Origin: Firmicutes bacterium CAG:534
GTDB taxonomy: Bacteria > Bacillota > Clostridia > Lachnospirales > Lachnospiraceae
Assembly: GCA_000436115.1 (NCBI GenBank)
Contig: FR894564.1
Location: forward strand, 12,625 to 41,824
DNA: 29,200 nt
Direction: 5' to 3'
Shown: positions 7,317 to 14,778 of the stretch, in pieces
Layout of the letters: each line of letters begins with the position of its first letter
Position numbering within the stretch: the first letter of the stretch is position 1
Program-made: the position numbers and the translations under genes
Notes under the pieces: generated by a model
Told to the model about the DNA's origin: nothing
Database searches by the model: none
Seen by the model: the letters and a program-made list of their open reading frames with translations, nothing else

Positions 7317-7997
7317 CTATGCAAAGTAATAGCCAACTCCCCATTTTGTATGAACATACTTGGGTTCAGATGGATTATGCTCAATTTTTTCCCGAAGCCT
7401 TCTCACATGGACATCCACGGTTCTTACGTCTCCCGGGTAATCGTTTCCCCATACCAGCTTCAGCAGATTTTCACGGCTGTAGACTTTATTGGCATTTACC
7501 ACCAAAAGCTCCAAAAGTTCAAATTCCTTCGCAGTCAGATTGATCTCTCTGCCTGCGACATATACTCTCCTGCCTTCGCAGTCAAGCTTCAGGTCTCCGC
7601 TTTCAATGATCCTGCGCTCCTCCTTCTGCTTCGGCGCGGTTCGCCTTATGATAGCTTTGATCCTTGCTTTTACCTCCAGAATATTAAAGGGCTTCGTGAT
7701 ATAATCATCTGCTCCGTATTCCAACCCGAGGATCTTATCCATATCCTCGCCCTTGGCCGTCAGCATGACAATAGGCACAGGAGAAAACTCCCTTACCTGC
7801 TGGCATACCTCAAAGCCTGTGAGCTTCGGGAGCATAACATCCAGCAGGACAATGTCATATTCCTTATCTTTTATTTTTTTAAGTGCTTCCTCTCCATCAT
7901 ATGCACAGTCCACTTCCATTCCGTCCTGCTCAAGACTGAAGCGTATTCCCTTCACGATCAGCTTCTCGTCGTCTACCACAAGCACTTTCTTAGCCAT
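7317..7997 (-). CDS. OmpR/PhoB-family response regulator, WalR-like
   Basis: The protein has 226 residues. The receiver domain (1-120) has the acidic pocket VVDDE at its start, phospho-accepting Asp53 in VLLDVMLP, and conserved Thr80 and Lys102 (TKPF). A winged-helix DNA-binding domain fills residues about 126-226, including EFELLELLVVNANKVYSREN and the recognition helix VDVHVRRLREKIE, ending GVGYYF. Length and layout are those of WalR/PhoP-type regulators. It lies 20 bases after comEA and 17 before its kinase. It likely binds DNA as a dimer after phosphorylation; its targets cannot be read from the window. Confidence 0.93.
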   Translation of the reverse strand: MAKKVLVVDDEKLIVKGIRFSLEQDGMEVDCAYDGEEALKKIKDKEYDIVLLDVMLPKLTGFEVCQQVREFSPVPIVMLTAKGEDMDKILGLEYGADDYITKPFNILEVKARIKAIIRRTAPKQKEERRIIESGDLKLDCEGRRVYVAGREINLTAKEFELLELLVVNANKVYSRENLLKLVWGNDYPGDVRTVDVHVRRLREKIEHNPSEPKYVHTKWGVGYYFA

Positions 7998-8017
7998 TTT
8001 TAACCCATGCCTTTCCC

Positions 8018-8644
8018 TTAATTTACAGTAATGCCATCCTCGATCTTTCGGAACAGCCCTTCCTTTATCCCCTCAACGTTCATAATGTCTTCTATTTTGC
8101 CAAAGGATCCGTTTTTCTCCCGGTAAGCAATAATGCTTTTCGCCTTGCTTTCCCCCACCCCGGGCAATGTCCTTAAAAGGGTTTCATCCGCCGTATTAAT
8201 GTTCACCTTGGAGCCCTCTGTGCTTCCCGTCATCACAGAATCCCCGGAAAGGAGGAAATTTTCCCCCACCTCTTCCTTGGAAGGAACATAAAGCTTCATG
8301 CCGTCCTGCAAAAAATCCGCCTGGTTCAGGTAAGCCTCCATGGCTCCCTGGGCAAAGCCTCCTGCTGCTTCTATGGCCTCATATACCCGGCTTCCCTTTT
8401 CTAAGGTATACACTCCCGGCTCTTTTACATAACCACAAATATGTACCACCAGAGTTTCCGGCAGGTCTGAAGGCTGTGCTGTTTCCTCCAAAGCCTGTGT
8501 TTCCTGGATCGTTTCCTCCGGTATCTGATAGGTGTCTGCCGGCTCTTCCAACAAAAGAACACCGTTTTCCTTTTGCCTGCAGCCAAACAGGACACAAAAT
8601 CCAATGACAAGAATGCTTCCTGCCACCCGAATCTGTCGTTTCAT
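8018..8644 (-). CDS. comEA: ComEA-type DNA receptor lipoprotein
   Basis: The protein has 208 residues from ATG 8644, chosen because GGAG sits 6 bases upstream; in-frame ATGs at 8650 and 8668 lack such a site. Residues 1-21 are hydrophobic and end LFGC, so Cys22 may be lipidated; classical ComEA has a plain membrane anchor. A Glu/Thr-rich linker follows, then an SLBB domain at about 64-121 (VHICGYVKEPGVYTL) and a C-terminal helix-hairpin-helix pair at about 146-208 (VNINTADETLLRTLPGVGES, NGSFGKIEDIMNVEGI). ComEA binds double-stranded DNA outside the membrane and hands it to ComEC. It is the first gene of a minus-strand cluster ending in comEC and has its own promoter-like sequence upstream. 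Confidence 0.92.
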   Translation of the reverse strand: MKRQIRVAGSILVIGFCVLFGCRQKENGVLLLEEPADTYQIPEETIQETQALEETAQPSDLPETLVVHICGYVKEPGVYTLEKGSRVYEAIEAAGGFAQGAMEAYLNQADFLQDGMKLYVPSKEEVGENFLLSGDSVMTGSTEGSKVNINTADETLLRTLPGVGESKAKSIIAYREKNGSFGKIEDIMNVEGIKEGLFRKIEDGITVN

Positions 8645-8695
8645 TGTCATCTCCGTTCTGCTATGCAAAAGGTCCCCTAATAACGATTATCTTTT

Positions 8696-8724
8696 ATTGT
8701 AATGTAAATTTCCCTTACTTTCAA
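8696..8724 (-). promoter_or_regulatory. Likely promoter of the comEA cluster
   Basis: On the minus strand TTGAAA (8719-8724) and TACAAT (8696-8701) are separated by 17 bases. The predicted start point is about 45 bases before the comEA ATG. It would serve comEA, the two-component pair, the GerM-domain gene and comEC. Confidence 0.6.
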
Positions 8725-8736
8725 GCAGGAAAAAAG

Positions 8737-9168
8737 CTATTTCCACTTAAAGATCACAATTCCTCCGATGGCGATCAGCATGCCGATCACCTTACGCATG
8801 GAAAGGGGCTGCTTTTCCACTCCGAAAAGCCCCAAAAGCTCTATGACATAGGCTACGATCAGCTGTGCGATCACGATCAGCATCACAGCTCTTGCAGGGC
8901 CCAGCATCTCCATGCTTTTGATCACGGTATAGGTAATAAATGCGCCGATGGCTCCCCCAAGGAGCATATACTTCGGTTCTACCTTCAAAAGCATCGCAAA
9001 GGAGGTTCTGTCTGCAAACAGCCAGGCTCCCAGACATACCAAAAGTGCGGTGAGCTGCACAAACACGTTGGCCACCCAGATACTGGAAGATCGGGTTACC
9101 TGTGTGTTAAATACTCCCTGAATACTCATGAGCGCACCGGAAATCAGTGCAATAAAAAAACCAACCAT
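8737..9168 (-). CDS. DMT-superfamily small transporter (DUF606/YdcZ-like)
   Basis: The protein has 143 residues from ATG 9168, which has AAGGAGG directly upstream; an open frame reaching further 5' lacks support. It is almost wholly hydrophobic, with about five membrane helices (VGFFIALISGALMSIQGVFN, VANVFVQLTALLVCLGAWLF, YMLLGGAIGAFITYTVIKSM, AVMLIVIAQLIVAYVIELLG, VIGMLIAIGGIVIF). The NTQV segment and the five-helix size match the DUF606/YdcZ half-size transporters, which are thought to work as dimers. The substrate is unknown. An inverted repeat covers its start codon and ribosome site. It lies 67 bases after the solute-binding-protein gene and before the comEA promoter. Confidence 0.85.
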   Translation of the reverse strand: MVGFFIALISGALMSIQGVFNTQVTRSSSIWVANVFVQLTALLVCLGAWLFADRTSFAMLLKVEPKYMLLGGAIGAFITYTVIKSMEMLGPARAVMLIVIAQLIVAYVIELLGLFGVEKQPLSMRKVIGMLIAIGGIVIFKWK

Positions 9169-9213
9169 ATGGGCCTCCTTATTATCCTTTGATAATTCAG
9201 CTTGCCCATATGG
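9165..9213 (-). promoter_or_regulatory. Leader hairpin covering start codon and ribosome site
   Basis: CCATATGGGC (9165-9174) and GCCCATATGG (9204-9213) are perfect 10-bp inverted repeats. Between them is an inner hairpin, ATTATC (9181-9186), CTTT loop, GATAAT (9191-9196). In the minus transcript the outer stem would pair the ATG of the transporter gene and the last base of its AAGGAGG site. There is no T-run, so it is not an intrinsic terminator. Confidence 0.6.
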
Positions 9214-9235
9214 CCGGAAAAATATACATGCCCTT

Positions 9236-10795
9236 TTAATCAAATGCCTCTTCCTCTGAGGCTTCTGCCTGTTCTTTGGAGGGCTCATCCTGCTGCTGTT
9301 CTTCCTCTGTTTCCTCCTGTTTTGCAGCTGTCTCCTCCAGGTAAGGCTCCTGATAGTCCTCTCCTGTGACCTGGATCATGATCTCCTCCGACAGCGTCCG
9401 CAGCTTTTCATTTGCATCCGCCCCGTTCCAGATCTCCGAAAAAGCAGCTTCAAGCTTCACCCAGAAATTACTGGTTTCCAGCATCTTTGGCATGGAAATG
9501 GATTTTTCGTACTCCTCCGCAAATACAGAAAGAGCCTCGTAGCCGTAATCCACATTAGAGGAGCTGGAAACCTTGCCGGTTCGGGCATACAGCTGATCTG
9601 CATTCTGCACGGTAAGATAATGGGCAAAGTCATTGGCTGCCTGTCTGTGGTCTAGGGCATAACCGTTTACCACCACACAGCTTGTAACAGAAAGAGGTCT
9701 GGTGCCAAGCTCCTCGTTAATATCAGGAAGTGTCGTCACCCCGTATTCATAATCAAAGAGGCCGTCTGCCTTTGCATCCTCAAGCTTAAACACTGCATCC
9801 GTGGTAGCCACCGTAAATACCATTTTCCCATTTATAAACTCATCCAGAATGGACTCATAATCGCTTTGGGCTGTCTCGATGGAAAAGAACTGGTTCATTT
9901 CCTGATAAACCTTCATGCTCTCAATGGAATTCTGATTATAAATGTCGATCTGCTCAGGATCCCAGCCTGCTTCCCCGCCTATGCTGATGGCATTTCCCAC
10001 AAAAAAGTAATTGTAAAAAATATCCGTTACATCCCACTTAAAGACGCCCTCTACCTGGACCGGAGCATCATAGCTGTCTGCAAAGGTCTTCATTTCCTCC
10101 ATGTTGGAGGGCAGGATCTCCTGCATCTTCTGCGTTATCTGCTCCTGCGTATAGGAAGGTTCTGCCGCTGTCTCCTTGGCCGCATCCTCTGACGCTTCCT
10201 TTGCCTGTTCAGCCTCCTCAATCGCCTCGTTGGTAAGCAGTCCGGCGTCCTCCGCTGCCTGCACTTCTTCCGTCTGCATACGGGTTACCGCCATATCCTG
10301 CAGATAGGTCTTGTTATAGATAAGGGCGCTGGTTTCAAAATAAAAGGGATAGCCGATGATCTTGTCCTTATAGGTGGCTGCCAGAAGACCTGTTCCAATA
10401 TACTCGTCCTTCATAGCCTCCGTGCCTGACGGCTCCACTTCCTCTGCAAGCCCGGCCAGATACGCCTTTTCCAGGGAGTCGTTTCCGATAATATAAAGAT
10501 CCGGCCCCTCCCCTGCGATGGTAGCCTGATTGATCTTTTCCAGATATTCCGGCCCTGATTCCAGTACCGGCACCACTCTCACATCATGGGTTTCATTGTA
10601 GGAAACCGCCACGCTGCTCAAAAAAGAGGTCAGTATTTCATCCGTATACCACAGATAAATCGTTTCCTTTTCAGGAGAAAAAATGATCTCCTCCTGCTTT
10701 TCCGTGATCTCTCTTCCTGATTTTGCTATGCCAAAAGTAAGCCCTGCGGCTATGGCGACCGCAAGAACCGCCGCCAGTCGTTTTTTCAGACTCAT
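9236..10795 (-). CDS. Extracellular solute-binding protein, ABC family 1
   Basis: The protein has 519 residues. The N-terminus (KKRLAAVLAVAIAAGLTFGIA) is a signal peptide or anchor with no lipobox Cys, which is unusual for a Gram-positive binding protein. The body matches the MalE-like family-1 fold: YLWYTDEILTSFL near the start, AGEGPDLYIIGNDSLEKAYLAG (about 92-113), and GYPFYFETSALIYNKTYL in the hinge region. Two low-complexity acidic stretches are odd: about 175-215, rich in Glu and Ala, and a Glu/Gln-rich C-terminal tail from about 480. The gene follows argD by 16 bases with a CGGAG site, and no permease or ATPase gene is adjacent. Sugar binding is the usual family role; here the ligand is unknown. 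Confidence 0.85.
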   Translation of the reverse strand: MSLKKRLAAVLAVAIAAGLTFGIAKSGREITEKQEEIIFSPEKETIYLWYTDEILTSFLSSVAVSYNETHDVRVVPVLESGPEYLEKINQATIAGEGPDLYIIGNDSLEKAYLAGLAEEVEPSGTEAMKDEYIGTGLLAATYKDKIIGYPFYFETSALIYNKTYLQDMAVTRMQTEEVQAAEDAGLLTNEAIEEAEQAKEASEDAAKETAAEPSYTQEQITQKMQEILPSNMEEMKTFADSYDAPVQVEGVFKWDVTDIFYNYFFVGNAISIGGEAGWDPEQIDIYNQNSIESMKVYQEMNQFFSIETAQSDYESILDEFINGKMVFTVATTDAVFKLEDAKADGLFDYEYGVTTLPDINEELGTRPLSVTSCVVVNGYALDHRQAANDFAHYLTVQNADQLYARTGKVSSSSNVDYGYEALSVFAEEYEKSISMPKMLETSNFWVKLEAAFSEIWNGADANEKLRTLSEEIMIQVTGEDYQEPYLEETAAKQEETEEEQQQDEPSKEQAEASEEEAFD

Positions 10796-10811
10796 GTTTT
10801 ACTCCGTTTCT

Positions 10812-12005
10812 TTATTGCTCCAGACAGCTTTGCAAAATGGCGATCATCTCATCCACATGCTCCCTGCCGATCACAAGCGGCGGTACAAAGCGGATGATGT
10901 TCGGCCCTGCATTGATCAGGATCAGTCCCTTATCCAGGGCTGCCTGAATGATCCCGCCTACAGGTCTGCGAAATACCAGTCCCTGCATCAGGCCAATCCC
11001 CCGTCTGGTTTCGATGCTGTCATACCGGGCAGCCAGCTCGTCCAGCTTTTGAGCCAGATAGTCGCCCGTTTCTTTTACATTATCTATTATATGGTTCTCC
11101 TCAAATAAATCAAGCACAACGTTAATGGCCGCACATGCCAGAGGATTTCCGCCATAGGTGGTTCCGTGATCCCCGCTTGTAAGGGAATGCTGCGCCACCT
11201 TTTCCGTCGTCAGAAAAGCGCCCACGGGCACGCCGCAGCCCAGTGCCTTTGCCGTGGTCATGATGTCCGGCTTTATTCCGTACCTCTGAAAGGCAAAATA
11301 AGCACCGGTTCTGCCCATTCCGCACTGGATCTCATCTAGGATCAGAAGAATATCCCGCTCCCTGCACAGCTCCTTTACCTGCTTCATAAAGGCTTCCTCT
11401 GCGGGGAAAATGCCGCCCTCTCCCTGTACGGTTTCAAACAAAATGGCGCAGGTCTTATCTGTTACCTTTGACAATACGCTTTCAAAGTCATTCAGGGCTG
11501 CAAATTTGATATTTCCGATCATGGGCTCAAAGGCCTCCCGGTATTTGGGATTTCCCGTTACAGAAAGGGCTCCCATGGTCCGTCCGTGGAAGGAATGCTC
11601 CATGGCAATAATCTCATGGCCTGTTCTGCCATCCTTTAAATAGGCGTATTTTCTTGCCGCCTTAATGGCGCCCTCCACAGCCTCTGCACCGCTGTTGGTA
11701 AAAAACACCCGGTCCATGCCGGATACCTTTTTTAATTTTTTCGCTGCGGAAATGGCAGGCACATTATAATAATAATTGGAGGTGTGGATCAGCTTATCGA
11801 TCTGCTCCTTTAATGCGGCATTATATTTTTCATTGTGATAGCCCAGGGCAAAAACAGCGATCCCTGCACAAAAATCAAGGTATTTTTTGCCTTCCATATC
11901 ATAAAGATATACCCCGTCCCCGCGGTCAAGCACTACCTGGTAACGATTATAGGTATGCAGCAGATCCTTCTCTGCCTGATCAATATATTCCTTCATGGTC
12001 TCCAT
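10812..12005 (-). CDS. argD: Acetylornithine aminotransferase
   Basis: The protein has 397 residues, a class-III PLP-dependent aminotransferase that converts N-acetylglutamate semialdehyde to N2-acetylornithine with glutamate as donor. Seen: FFTNSGAEAVEGAIKAARKY (101-120) at the cofactor phosphate site, HSFHGRTMGAL (137-147), LILDEIQCGMGRTG (221-234) with the Asp that contacts the pyridine ring, and the Schiff-base Lys253 in TTAKALGCGVPVG. The start at 12005 has AGGAGG 8 bases upstream; a Met three codons on is possible. It lies 12 bases after argB in the arginine operon. Cytoplasmic. Confidence 0.96.
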   Translation of the reverse strand: METMKEYIDQAEKDLLHTYNRYQVVLDRGDGVYLYDMEGKKYLDFCAGIAVFALGYHNEKYNAALKEQIDKLIHTSNYYYNVPAISAAKKLKKVSGMDRVFFTNSGAEAVEGAIKAARKYAYLKDGRTGHEIIAMEHSFHGRTMGALSVTGNPKYREAFEPMIGNIKFAALNDFESVLSKVTDKTCAILFETVQGEGGIFPAEEAFMKQVKELCRERDILLILDEIQCGMGRTGAYFAFQRYGIKPDIMTTAKALGCGVPVGAFLTTEKVAQHSLTSGDHGTTYGGNPLACAAINVVLDLFEENHIIDNVKETGDYLAQKLDELAARYDSIETRRGIGLMQGLVFRRPVGGIIQAALDKGLILINAGPNIIRFVPPLVIGREHVDEMIAILQSCLEQ

Positions 12006-12017
12006 TTGCTTTTCCTC

Positions 12018-12911
12018 CTACTGCATGTGATGTTTTTCTTCATCCCTGATAATCGCTGTACCTACTCCTGAATTGGTAAAGATTTCAAGGAGCAGACAGT
12101 GCGGGATCCTTCCATCCAGAATATGTACTCTGTTGACCCCGTTCCGAATAGCGGCGGTGCAGTTATTAAGCTTTGGAAGCATGCCTCCGCCGATCACGCC
12201 TTCCCCGATCAGCTCCTCTGCTTCCGACGCTGTAAGCCTGGAAATGAAAGAGCTTTTATCATTAATATCCCTGTAAAGCCCTTCAATATCCGTCAGGAAC
12301 ACCAGCTTATCCGCTCCCACCGCCTTTGCAATGGCGCAGGCTGCATCATCCGCATTGATATTATAGGTGCGGAACTCCTCATCCAGCCCGATAGGCGCCA
12401 CAATGGGCAGAAAATCCTTTTCCAGAAGATCGTAAAGCACCTTGGGGTTGACCTCCCTGATGTCTCCCACAAAGCCAATGTCCTGTCCGTCTGCATACTT
12501 TTTGTCCACCGTAAGCAGTCCGCCGTCCTTTCCGCTGATGCCCACTGCCTTTACTCCGATCTCCTGAACCATGGTCACAAGGCTTTTGTTGACCTTCCCC
12601 AGAACCATTTCTGCGATCTCCATAGTCTCTTCATCCGTTACCCGAAGTCCGTTCACAAACTGAGCCTCCTTGCCCACCTTGCCGACCCAGCGGCTGATCT
12701 CCTTACCGCCCCCATGTACGATAATGGGCTTAAAGCCTACCAGCTTCAGCAGCGTTACATCCTTGATCACGTTTCTCTTCAGTTCCTCATTGCTCATGGC
12801 CGATCCGCCATACTTCACCACAATGATCTTCCGGTTAAACTTCTGGATATAAGGAAGGGCCTCGATCAGCACTTCCGCCTTTTTCAATACTTCCTGCATT
12901 TTCTGGTCCAT
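12018..12911 (-). CDS. argB: Acetylglutamate kinase
   Basis: The protein has 297 residues from ATG 12911. It phosphorylates N-acetylglutamate, usually the arginine-inhibited step. Seen: IIVVKYGGSAM at the amino-acid-kinase nucleotide site, IIVHGGGKEISRW, VGISGKDGGL, IGFVGDIREVNPK, NINADDAACAIA and VHILDGRIPHCLLLEIF. The start at 12911 is chosen because AGGGA lies 5 bases upstream and because KKAEVLIEALPYIQKF then sits at the usual N-terminus. The frame is open up to 12977, but that extension (TLTQTRYVQKACAE) runs into the repeat element and has no ribosome site. The N-terminal helix seen here is typical of arginine-sensitive hexameric forms (inference). A 111-base gap containing the element separates it from argJ. 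Confidence 0.96.
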   Translation of the reverse strand: MDQKMQEVLKKAEVLIEALPYIQKFNRKIIVVKYGGSAMSNEELKRNVIKDVTLLKLVGFKPIIVHGGGKEISRWVGKVGKEAQFVNGLRVTDEETMEIAEMVLGKVNKSLVTMVQEIGVKAVGISGKDGGLLTVDKKYADGQDIGFVGDIREVNPKVLYDLLEKDFLPIVAPIGLDEEFRTYNINADDAACAIAKAVGADKLVFLTDIEGLYRDINDKSSFISRLTASEAEELIGEGVIGGGMLPKLNNCTAAIRNGVNRVHILDGRIPHCLLLEIFTNSGVGTAIIRDEEKHHMQ

Positions 12912-12947
12912 TTTTTCCCTCATTTCTGCGCACGCTTTTTGCACATA

Positions 12948-13016
12948 CCGAGTTTGTGTCAAAGTGCGCGCAGACACAAATCTCGCGATTGAAAAATTTT
13001 ATTTTTCAATCTTTCT
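12948..13016 (-). repeat. Two-hairpin interspersed repeat, copy 2
   Basis: This 69-bp copy matches 1104-1171 with one extra A. It fills most of the gap between the argJ stop (13023) and the argB start (12911), in the same orientation relative to the downstream gene as copy 1. Both hairpins are intact. Neither is followed by a T-run in the minus transcript, so simple termination is not expected, but RNA processing or stabilisation is possible. Confidence 0.85.
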
Positions 13017-13022
13017 TCCTCT

Positions 13023-14246
13023 CTAGCTGCGGTAATCCGCATTGATCTTTACATAATCATAGGTCAGATCACAGCCCCATGCCGTTGCGCTCTGGTCTCC
13101 CATTTTCATATCCACCAGGATCCTTACCGCCGGCTCCGACAGGATTGCCGTTGCCTGCTCCTCGCTGTACTGCTGGGGTTCTCCGTCCTTATAAATTAAA
13201 ATCCTGTCCTTTTCCCCTTCAAAATAAAGCTCTATCTTTTCCGGATCAAATGTGACGCCGGAATACCCAAGAGCGCACAGAAATCTTCCGAAATTAGCGT
13301 CATGGCCATAGATCGCCGCCTTGCTCAGATTTGAGGAGATCACAGATCTGCTGAGGATCCTGGCATCCTGCTTGGTTGCCGCGCCGATCACCTTTGCCTC
13401 AAAAAGAGCCGTTGCGCCTTCTCCGTCTCCTGCCATCATCTTTGCCAGGGATTCCGTAATATAATGAAGCGCCCTTCTGAATTCCTCACACTCCTGGGTT
13501 CCTTCCAGGATCTCCGGATTTTCTGCCATTCCGTTTGCCATGACCAAAAGGGTGTCGTTGGTAGAGGTATCCCCGTCTACGGAGATCATGTTAAAGGTAT
13601 CCTTCACATCCTCCTTTACCAGCTTTGTAAGCAGCTCCTTGGAGATCACTGCATCCGTGGTCACAAAGGCGAGCATGGTACACATGTTGGGATGGATCAT
13701 TCCCGATCCCTTTGACATTCCCCCAATGGTAACCTTCACGCCGCCGATCTCCGTTTCTGCAGCCACCTGCTTGGAATGGGTATCCGTTGTCATGATGGCT
13801 TCTGCGGCCTGTGTTCCCGCATCCAGAGCTTCTGATTTTGCCCTTACCAGCTTCTCAATTCCCATTTCGATCCTGTCCATGGGAAGCTGCATTCCGATCA
13901 CTCCTGTGGAAGCTACCAGAACTGCCTCCTCCGGAATATGTAAAAGCTCGCCGGCCTTTTTCGCCGTCTGGCTGCAATATGCCATTCCTTCCTTGCCGGT
14001 ACAGGCATTGGCAATTCCTGCATTCACTACTACAGCCTGTCCGAATTCAGAATGCTCCACCACATTCTGATCCCATTTTACAGGCGCTGCCTTTACCACG
14101 TTGCTGGTAAAGGTTCCTGCCAGTACGCAGGGCTTTTTGCTGTAGATCAGAGCCATGTCCTTTCTGTTTTTATACTTGATCCCGGCTTCTGCTCCTGCTG
14201 CCTCAAATCCCTTTGCTGCGGTCACGCCGCCTGTTCTGCTCTTCAT
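13023..14246 (-). CDS. argJ: Bifunctional glutamate N-acetyltransferase / ornithine acetyltransferase
   Basis: The protein has 407 residues. ArgJ moves the acetyl group from N-acetylornithine to glutamate, recycling it, and in bifunctional forms also uses acetyl-CoA. It cuts itself into two chains before the nucleophilic Thr. Seen: GTFTSNVVKAAPV (44-56), VVVNAGIANACTGKEG (72-87), GVIGMQLPM (115-123), KGSGMIHPNMCTML with predicted nucleophile Thr190 (the residue before it is Cys rather than the commoner Ala), SVDGDTSTNDT, and the C-terminal DLTYDYVKINADYR. Start ATG 14246 follows AGGAA. It lies 22 bases after the GNAT gene. Whether it is mono- or bifunctional cannot be decided from sequence alone. 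Confidence 0.95.
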   Translation of the reverse strand: MKSRTGGVTAAKGFEAAGAEAGIKYKNRKDMALIYSKKPCVLAGTFTSNVVKAAPVKWDQNVVEHSEFGQAVVVNAGIANACTGKEGMAYCSQTAKKAGELLHIPEEAVLVASTGVIGMQLPMDRIEMGIEKLVRAKSEALDAGTQAAEAIMTTDTHSKQVAAETEIGGVKVTIGGMSKGSGMIHPNMCTMLAFVTTDAVISKELLTKLVKEDVKDTFNMISVDGDTSTNDTLLVMANGMAENPEILEGTQECEEFRRALHYITESLAKMMAGDGEGATALFEAKVIGAATKQDARILSRSVISSNLSKAAIYGHDANFGRFLCALGYSGVTFDPEKIELYFEGEKDRILIYKDGEPQQYSEEQATAILSEPAVRILVDMKMGDQSATAWGCDLTYDYVKINADYRS

Positions 14247-14268
14247 CTGTTTCCTGCCTCCCCGTCTC

Positions 14269-14727
14269 TTAACTGTTAAATTTTACAATATTATCCTGGT
14301 TCAGGACAAAGTCATAATAATTCAGGTCTTCCCGCTTCGTCCAGCCAATTTCCTTCCAAAATGCATTGCCGATGTCATTGCTGGTAAAGGCGATCAGGGA
14401 AATCTTGCTGATATGTTCCCTTTTCAGCGCCTCCATGCAGTACACCACCATGCTTTTTCCAATGCCCATCATCCTGTGATCCTTATGGACACAGACATGG
14501 TACATACAGCCTCTTCTTCCGTCATGGCCGCACAGGATGCTTCCCACGATCTGTCCATCCTTTACTGCCACAACGCTGCTGGTAGGATTTCTTTTTAAAA
14601 AGGCCTCCACGCCTTCCCTGGAATCATCCAGGCTTCTGATAGCAAACCCGGAAATGCTCATCCATAGCTTATGAACCCCCGGATAATCCTCTATGGTCAT
14701 CGTTCTGATCTCGTATTTCTCTTCCAT
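14269..14727 (-). CDS. GNAT-family N-acetyltransferase in the arg operon
   Basis: The protein has 152 residues with a single GNAT domain. Seen: the N-terminal IRTMTIEDYPGVHKLW, strand SVVAVKDGQIVGSILCG, the acetyl-CoA loop VHKDHRMMGIGKSMV (a Q/RxxGxG/A-type site), and the C-terminal ISLIAFTSNDIGNAFWKEIGW. It is cytoplasmic. It sits between argC (51 bases upstream) and argJ (22 downstream), so it is transcribed with the pathway. Two readings are possible: a stand-alone N-acetylglutamate synthase that primes the acetyl cycle, or an unrelated small-molecule or protein acetyltransferase. The first is favoured by position only. Confidence 0.85.
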   Translation of the reverse strand: MEEKYEIRTMTIEDYPGVHKLWMSISGFAIRSLDDSREGVEAFLKRNPTSSVVAVKDGQIVGSILCGHDGRRGCMYHVCVHKDHRMMGIGKSMVVYCMEALKREHISKISLIAFTSNDIGNAFWKEIGWTKREDLNYYDFVLNQDNIVKFNS

Positions 14728-14778
14728 GCTCCACCTTTACTGCGAAACCTTTCCCCGCCAAAGTATGTATTCCGCCTA

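Noticed and set aside
9150..9212. Leader peptide (about 20 codons starting MGKLNYQ) overlapping the transporter start
   Set aside because: The ATG lacks a ribosome site and the peptide has no control-codon run; the inverted repeat explains the sequence better.
12912..12977. N-terminal extension of argB
   Set aside because: The extra residues run into the repeat element, match no ArgB N-terminus and have no ribosome site; 12911 has AGGGA at 5 bases.
12099..12992. Long plus-strand open frame opposite argB
   Set aside because: argB on the minus strand has full family motifs and a ribosome site; the plus frame has Cys/His-rich nonsense typical of an antisense shadow.
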